From Catenovulum agarivorans DS-2 (lineage in GTDB: Bacteria > Pseudomonadota > Gammaproteobacteria > Enterobacterales > Alteromonadaceae), in assembly GCF_000568405.1 (NCBI RefSeq), contig NZ_ARZY01000020.1, positions 1 to 64,000 of the forward strand: DNA of 64,000 nucleotides, written 5' to 3'. Under the pieces are notes generated by a model that saw only the letters and a list, made by a program, of their open reading frames with translations, ran no database searches and was not told the DNA's origin. The position numbers and the translations under genes were made by a program. Shown in pieces: positions 58,960 to 64,000 of this stretch. Each line of letters starts with the position of its first letter. Position 1 is the stretch's first letter.

Positions 58960-59739
58960 ATGACAGAAGACCAACGAAAACTTAATAAAGCGGTATTAAG
59001 TGAACAAGCAAAGGCAGATGCAAAAGCTTGGCATATCCCAGTGGTTGAGGATGATGGAACTCACGTGCCAGAAGGTTACACCAATGCACTGGGCAAAAAG
59101 AAAGGTTGGGTATACGAAGAGCCTGAACCTGAACCTGAGCCACCCAAACCACCAACGATTGAAGAAATAGAAGCCATTCGTCAAGCAGCTTATGACGAAG
59201 GTTTTAATGAAGGTAAAGCTGAAGGGTTTGCCAAAGGTGAAGCCGAAGGCAAAGAGCAAGGATATCAAGAAGGGTTTGCTGCTGGGCAAGAGGCAGGCCA
59301 TGCCGATGGGTTAGCCAGCGGTACAGGCTTAATGGAAGAAAAAGCACAAATTTGGAATCAGCTGATAAGTCAGTTGGACAACCCAATTGAGCAATTAGAT
59401 GAACAAGTTGAAAGTGAGTTGATTGACCTAGCAGTTGCACTTGCTAAACAAGTGATACAAACAGAATTAACGACTAATCCAGATATTATTCAACAAAGCC
59501 TTAAGCAAGCAGCAGACAAGCTACCTTTTAATACTCAGCAATGTTTTATCCTAGTTAATCCAGAGGACTTTGAACAAGTTGTTAGTCAGTATGGTGAACA
59601 AGAGTTGGCTCGACGTAATTGGCATATTCAAACGGATCCTAACGTTTCGCGTGGCAGTGTTGAAATTAAGACCGAAACTTCCTCTATTTCTTTTGACATT
59701 AACCAACGGGTCAAAGAGGTTTTTGACCAGTTTTTATAA
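58960..59739 (+). CDS. fliH: Flagellar export apparatus stator FliH
   Basis: Inhibits and anchors the FliI ATPase. The 259 residues have an N-terminal region with Glu-Pro repeats (EPEPEPEPP), a run of GxxxG-type repeats (EGFNEGKAEGFAKGEAEG and on, about 85-125) typical of FliH, and the C-terminal VATPase-E-like domain (LIDLAVALAKQVIQTEL). It ends 113 bp before fliI, which has its own promoter. Confidence 0.93.
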   Translation: MTEDQRKLNKAVLSEQAKADAKAWHIPVVEDDGTHVPEGYTNALGKKKGWVYEEPEPEPEPPKPPTIEEIEAIRQAAYDEGFNEGKAEGFAKGEAEGKEQGYQEGFAAGQEAGHADGLASGTGLMEEKAQIWNQLISQLDNPIEQLDEQVESELIDLAVALAKQVIQTELTTNPDIIQQSLKQAADKLPFNTQQCFILVNPEDFEQVVSQYGEQELARRNWHIQTDPNVSRGSVEIKTETSSISFDINQRVKEVFDQFL

Positions 59740-59774
59740 CCATTCTAAACAGCTTCAATAATAAATTATAGTGT

Positions 59775-59790
59775 TGGCGTCAGAATTGCA
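59775..59790 (+). promoter_or_regulatory. Internal sigma-54 promoter for fliIJK
   Basis: TGGCGT-CAGAA-TTGCA: GG (59776-59777) and GC (59788-59789) are 12 bp apart and the -12 half TTGCA is perfect. It lies in the fliH-fliI gap, 63 bp before the fliI start. Confidence 0.82.
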
Positions 59791-59852
59791 GAGACTATAC
59801 TTAAGCAAAAAGCAGTCAGAAAATTGACGGGCTAGTTTTAAGTAGGGCATGT

Positions 59853-61184
59853 ATGAAACCAGCTTTAAGTGAACGTATTCATCAATATCAATCGCGCATT
59901 GGCACGAGTCGCCCCAAAGTGGCTGGGCGCTTGACCCGCGTGGTCGGTTTGACTTTAGAAGCTATTGGCTGCCAAGCCGCAGTGGGCAGTACCTGTTTGG
60001 TGGAAGCTCAGCAAGGTTATATTGAAGCTGAGGTCGTTGGTTTTGAAGGCGAAAAAATTTACCTCATGCCGAGTGAACAAATATCAGGCATTTTGCCAGG
60101 TGCAAAAGTAATTCCAATGCCAGCTCAACAAACATTGATTTATTCTATGGGGTTGTTAGGGCGGGTGGTTGATGCGCGAGGGGTACCGATTGACGGTAAA
60201 GGGAGAATCGAAGCGCAAGATCAGCAGTCTTATCAATCTAAACGAGTTAACCCTTTAGATAGAAAAGCCATCAATCAACCACTAGATGTTGGTATCAAAG
60301 CGATTAATTCTATACTCACCGTGGGAATGGGGCAAAGACTTGGTTTATTTGCTGGTTCTGGCGTGGGTAAAAGTGTATTGCTGGGCATGATGACAAGAGG
60401 CACCGCGGCTGATGTAATTGTAGTTGGTTTAATTGGTGAACGTGGTCGCGAAGTTAAAGAGTTTATTGATGATATTTTGGGTGAAGAAGGTCGTGCTCGC
60501 TCGGTAGTAGTAGCTGCGCCAGCGGATAACGCCCCGCTGATGCGATTAAAAGGCTGCGAAACCGCTTTGTCAGTCGCCGAGTATTTTCGTGATCAAGGGT
60601 TAAACGTATTATTGTTAGTGGATTCAATAACACGCTACGCTCAAGCACAGCGTGAAATAGCGCTAGCGGTGGGTGAGCCGCCAGCTACTAAAGGTTATCC
60701 ACCCTCTGTGTTTGCTAAGTTACCCGCTTTAGTTGAGCGTGCAGGTAACGGTGGAACAGGGCAAGGCTCGATCACTGCGTTTTTTACCGTTCTATCTGAA
60801 GGTGATGATTTACAAGACCCAATTGCCGATGCGTCGCGGGCAATATTAGATGGTCACATTGTATTGTCGCGCGAATTGGCGGACCAAGGACATTACCCAG
60901 CAATCGACATCGCTAAATCTATCAGTCGTGTTATGCCTGCGGTAACCAGTGAAGATCACCAAATGCAAGCTCGTATCGTTAAGCAGCTGTATTCAGCCTA
61001 TCAGAACAACCAAGATCTGATCACGATAGGCGCCTACACTAAAGGTAGCGATCCAATAGTGGATGCAGCCGTTAAACTCAAACCTAAAATGGATAAATTT
61101 TTGCAGCAGGGCATGAAAGACATTGTTAATTACGATGACTGTTTAGCCGCACTCGCCTCAATTACCAGTACGATGAGGGCTTAA
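59853..61184 (+). CDS. fliI: Flagellum-specific ATPase FliI
   Basis: The export ATPase, 443 residues. Walker A is [11 protein letters not shown] (to about residue 175), Walker B is [11 protein letters not shown], and the family motif [18 protein letters not shown] is present. [14 protein letters not shown] and the C-terminal domain are typical. The ATG follows AAGTAGGGCATGT. It is 1 bp before fliJ. Confidence 0.96.
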   Translation: MKPALSERIHQYQSRIGTSRPKVAGRLTRVVGLTLEAIGCQAAVGSTCLVEAQQGYIEAEVVGFEGEKIYLMPSEQISGILPGAKVIPMPAQQTLIYSMGLLGRVVDARGVPIDGKGRIEAQDQQSYQSKRVNPLDRKAINQPLDVGIKAINSILTVGMGQRLGLFAGSGVGKSVLLGMMTRGTAADVIVVGLIGERGREVKEFIDDILGEEGRARSVVVAAPADNAPLMRLKGCETALSVAEYFRDQGLNVLLLVDSITRYAQAQREIALAVGEPPATKGYPPSVFAKLPALVERAGNGGTGQGSITAFFTVLSEGDDLQDPIADASRAILDGHIVLSRELADQGHYPAIDIAKSISRVMPAVTSEDHQMQARIVKQLYSAYQNNQDLITIGAYTKGSDPIVDAAVKLKPKMDKFLQQGMKDIVNYDDCLAALASITSTMRA

Positions 61185-61185
61185 C

Positions 61186-61629
61186 ATGAACAAACAACTT
61201 CAACTGGTTGCTGAAATCGAAAAAGGTAAAGAAGATGATTTGGCGCTGAAATTTGCTCAAGCAAAACAAGATTTGCAAAAGCAGCATGAGAAACTCGAGG
61301 GGCTGGAACAATTTCAACGCGACTATATGACTACAGTTATAGAGTCAGGCAAAAAAGGCCTCTCTAGCAGCGGCTTTCAAAGGTTACAGAGTTTTATCAG
61401 TCAGCTAGATTTAGCTTGTAGTCAGCAAAGGGAAAATATCCAAAAGGCAGAAAAAGTGGTTGAGCAAAGGCGAGCGCTTTGGCTACAACAACAGCGCAAA
61501 CGAAAATCAATTGAAGCAGTTATAGACAAGCAGCAAAAAAAACATGCATTGCGCATGCAGCGCCAAGAGCAAGTTTTAGCTGACGAATTTGCCAATAATA
61601 TTGCGGCACGGCGTTTGCAAAGTACTTAA
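61186..61629 (+). CDS. fliJ: Flagellar export chaperone FliJ
   Basis: A 147-residue two-helix coiled coil that stimulates the export gate and ATPase. The sequence is highly charged and Gln-rich throughout (LALKFAQAKQDLQKQHEKLEG; FQRDYMTTVIESGKKG). Its identification relies on this composition, length and position after fliI. Confidence 0.9.
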   Translation: MNKQLQLVAEIEKGKEDDLALKFAQAKQDLQKQHEKLEGLEQFQRDYMTTVIESGKKGLSSSGFQRLQSFISQLDLACSQQRENIQKAEKVVEQRRALWLQQQRKRKSIEAVIDKQQKKHALRMQRQEQVLADEFANNIAARRLQST

Positions 61630-61708
61630 TACAAAACGTTTAACGTGAACACGTTCGTCATAAATACAGCGCTTTGTGCGCTTATTCAGTTTACAGCAAG
61701 GTGAAACA

Positions 61709-64000
61709 ATGCAGTATATTGCCAATATACCAACAAATATTGCCGCCACTAAACCGGCTGAAAATAAACGCTCGGTCGATTCGTTGTTAGAGCCTAATGG
61801 TGATAGTAACAAAGAGCGCGACTTTTCACGTTATTTAACCGAAGAGAACCCAAACCGATCGATTGAAGACCGTGCGCGTGAAACTCTTAAAGCGGCAGAT
61901 GAAGACAAACAACACCGTCAGCTAAAAGATAGTTCAGCTGCTGCGCAAAATAATTCGTCAGCTGCCACTACAGATGAATCGGTGCAAAGCAAAAAAAATG
62001 ATGATCATGCTGCATCCAAAAAAACACCTCAATCTGAGCAGGCAACACACGCGCACAGCAAAAATGAACCAGAGTTAAACAAAACGGCTAAAGCTGTCAA
62101 CAATGCGATTGGAGAAGACAGCAAGCCAGCTGAAGCAACAGCAAAAAAGGAAGCTGAACCTACGACATTTGATTTATTAAATTTATTAAATCAGTCAAGC
62201 AAAGCCAAAAATTCAATTGATGCGAGTGCACAAAAAAAATCTGTGGCTAAACAAGCAGAGCAAGTACAGACACAAGCGAATAAGTTAGCCAGCAAAAGCA
62301 CTGAGACTGAAGAAGATGACGCGGATAAACTCACCAGCCAATCCAAAGAACAAGCTCAATTAACGACTAAATCGGCTGAACAATCAGCGGATAAAAAAAC
62401 ATCGGTAGATTTGCTGAGCAAACCGACGAAACATACTGTTGCAGAGGAAGGCAAGCAAGGTGTAGACGCTGTTAGGAAAAATGAATCAGTCCAAGCAAAT
62501 TCACAAGAGCAGAAATTAGTCGGCACAGCTGCAGACAAGCACACTGTGAAACAGACTCACAAGCAAACATCTGAAAATATTGCAGAGCAGTCAGGCAAAG
62601 TAGCACAGTCAACAAAAGTATTGCAGCAAGCCGTTGATAAAACTGAACAACAGGTAACAAAAGAAGCCAAAACGGTCACTACACCGAAAACTCAAGATGC
62701 CAAAGGCAAAGAGTCGTTCGCACAAGTTGCCCATGACGCCAAAGTAACAGCTGAAGCCGAGCAGACTAAAACGACCAATCAAGATGGAGCACAACAGGGT
62801 GAACAAAACGCGGCTCCTCAAGTGGTGAGCTCCGCTCAGCATGGCGCTATAGCTGCTAAATCAAAAGCAGCTAAAAAAGAAGCATCTGAAAAAACAGCGA
62901 AAATATCAGCGCCATCAGACAAGCTAGCGCAAGTAAACAACACTGCTCACAAGCAGGTTGTCGACAGTAAAGTGAACTTAGCTGGGGAAGAAAATATATC
63001 GAAAAAAGCTGACAAAGCCGATGCGGCTGACAAGTTAGTAGGTGCATCTCACTCAAAATCAGCTCAAGCGCCTCAAAGTGTAAGCCAGGGTGACGAAGCC
63101 GCGACAAATGCTCAGTCAGCCGACCTAACTAAACCTGCTAAAAAGCAAACTATTAGCAAAGCAGAGAGTACAGTTGAAAAACAAAAAGCTGAAAATCAAC
63201 AAGATGGCGTAGCCAATTCAGTTTCGCCAGAGCGCCAATTCGTATCTGAACCAAGCCAGCCGTTGTCTAGTGAACAAACCGCTGCGGTGACGTCTGCAAA
63301 TACAGCGCAACAAAAGCAACAGTCAGAGCCAACGGCTACCAGCAAAAACCATAATAAAGATAAGTTGATAGAGCAAGCGACCGCCAAAGAATTTAAAGTT
63401 GCTGAAGACGGCAAAGTTAAACCAGAAGATGGCAAACTAACCGAGATGCCAATGCAACATCATCTTGAACAAGCCGCGCAACATGCACAGGTGGCCAACC
63501 AACATTCGGCTGAATCTCATCAAGACAGCAATAAGCAGCAGCTTGTACAGCAAGTTCAAACAAAGCATGAAGTACAGCAAGCAGAGCGCGCGGCTAAAAA
63601 TCAGCAGCAAGTGGTACAGTTAAAAGAACACATTCAATTGCAAAAACCTGAATCCGCAACAGCATTAAACGACGCCGTACGATTTATGATGAATGGTCGG
63701 GTTCAAGCTGCAGAAATTCGTTTAGACCCGCCTGAACTTGGCAGTATGCAAATTAAGATTAGCTTAAATGGTGACGCGGCGAGTGTCAGTATGTTGGTAC
63801 AAAACCCACAAGCAAAAGAGATGTTGGACCAATCTGTGCCAAGATTACGCGAAATGTTAGAGCAACAAGGACTAGAATTATCCGACTCGCATGTTGAACA
63901 CCAACAAGCAAACTCAGGCCAAGGTTCAGGCAAAGATGGACAAGCTGGCAATGGCCGAGGTGACAGTGATACCGCAGAACATGAAGATTCAACGCAAGTG
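61709..64000 (+). CDS. fliK: Flagellar hook-length control protein FliK, 3' truncated by window edge
   Basis: The molecular ruler that sets hook length and switches export specificity. The frame is open from ATG 61709 (after CAAGGTGAAACA) to the window end, 764 codons. The first 640 residues are low-complexity, rich in Lys, Gln, Ala, Ser and Thr, as expected for the exported ruler part. From about residue 650 the conserved FliK C-terminal domain begins: RFMMNGRVQAAEIRLDPPEL, GSMQIKISLNGDAASVSM, and LREMLEQQGLEL. The remaining end and stop are outside. Confidence 0.93.
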   Translation, partial: MQYIANIPTNIAATKPAENKRSVDSLLEPNGDSNKERDFSRYLTEENPNRSIEDRARETLKAADEDKQHRQLKDSSAAAQNNSSAATTDESVQSKKNDDHAASKKTPQSEQATHAHSKNEPELNKTAKAVNNAIGEDSKPAEATAKKEAEPTTFDLLNLLNQSSKAKNSIDASAQKKSVAKQAEQVQTQANKLASKSTETEEDDADKLTSQSKEQAQLTTKSAEQSADKKTSVDLLSKPTKHTVAEEGKQGVDAVRKNESVQANSQEQKLVGTAADKHTVKQTHKQTSENIAEQSGKVAQSTKVLQQAVDKTEQQVTKEAKTVTTPKTQDAKGKESFAQVAHDAKVTAEAEQTKTTNQDGAQQGEQNAAPQVVSSAQHGAIAAKSKAAKKEASEKTAKISAPSDKLAQVNNTAHKQVVDSKVNLAGEENISKKADKADAADKLVGASHSKSAQAPQSVSQGDEAATNAQSADLTKPAKKQTISKAESTVEKQKAENQQDGVANSVSPERQFVSEPSQPLSSEQTAAVTSANTAQQKQQSEPTATSKNHNKDKLIEQATAKEFKVAEDGKVKPEDGKLTEMPMQHHLEQAAQHAQVANQHSAESHQDSNKQQLVQQVQTKHEVQQAERAAKNQQQVVQLKEHIQLQKPESATALNDAVRFMMNGRVQAAEIRLDPPELGSMQIKISLNGDAASVSMLVQNPQAKEMLDQSVPRLREMLEQQGLELSDSHVEHQQANSGQGSGKDGQAGNGRGDSDTAEHEDSTQV

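Overview
The window is a stretch of chromosome from a marine-type gammaproteobacterium, most likely Alteromonadales (Alteromonadaceae-like; this placement is inference). The evidence is moderately low GC by eye, an E. coli-like order in several blocks (apt-dnaX-ybaB-recR-htpG-adk; yceF / yceD-rpmF-plsX-fabHDG-acpP-fabF-pabC-mltG-tmk-holB-pilZ-tatD), a Vibrio/Shewanella-style TonB2 system with TtpC, and a polar-flagellum regulon of FlrABC and FliE-K type. Almost all genes are on the plus strand; the exceptions are an EAL-HDOD gene, rne and yceF. There is no tRNA, rRNA, CRISPR array, insertion sequence or prophage that I can support.

Layout. 1-2.3 kb: 3' end of prfC, then argS. 2.7-7.8 kb: a TonB energy-transduction operon (DUF3450, TtpC-like, ExbB, ExbD, TonB, TPR protein) closed by a strong terminator. 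7.9-10.2 kb: an hvfABC (bufferin/MbnBC-like) operon encoding a cysteine-repeat peptide and its predicted modifying enzymes, followed by an unlisted 41-codon membrane protein. 10.3-17.6 kb: a CheY-like receiver, then apt-dnaX-ybaB-recR-htpG-adk with a textbook sigma-32 promoter before htpG. 17.8-21.8 kb: flrA and flrBC, with a sigma-54 promoter in front of flrB. 21.9-26 kb: nlpI, an unrecognised membrane-anchored HEXXH protein, a ComEA-like protein and a lipoprotein. 26.2-35.2 kb: EAL-HDOD regulator, rssA, a pqiAABC lipid-transport operon with split PqiA, and a yfiR plus GGDEF-EAL pair. 35.2-40.5 kb: rne (minus), rluC and a HAD phosphatase. 40.5-54.6 kb: fatty-acid synthesis and replication genes as above, ending in parC. 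54.6-64 kb: plsC, rraB and the flagellar cluster fliEFGHIJK, with fliK running off the window.

The most notable points are: (1) fabF is split by an apparent 13-bp tandem duplication that separates the catalytic Cys from the two catalytic His residues; (2) hvfB appears to start on a GTG inside the last repeat of hvfA and to use the GAAGG of that repeat as its ribosome binding site; (3) dnaX has an A9 run at the tau/gamma boundary whose other two frames stop within four codons, plus a perfect 24.5-copy hexanucleotide (Glu-Pro) tract; (4) a 187-bp element with 28-bp imperfect terminal inverted repeats lies between the convergent HAD gene and yceF; (5) three good sigma-54 promoters (flrB, fliE, fliI) support a conventional flagellar hierarchy although flrABC and fliE-K are 34 kb apart.
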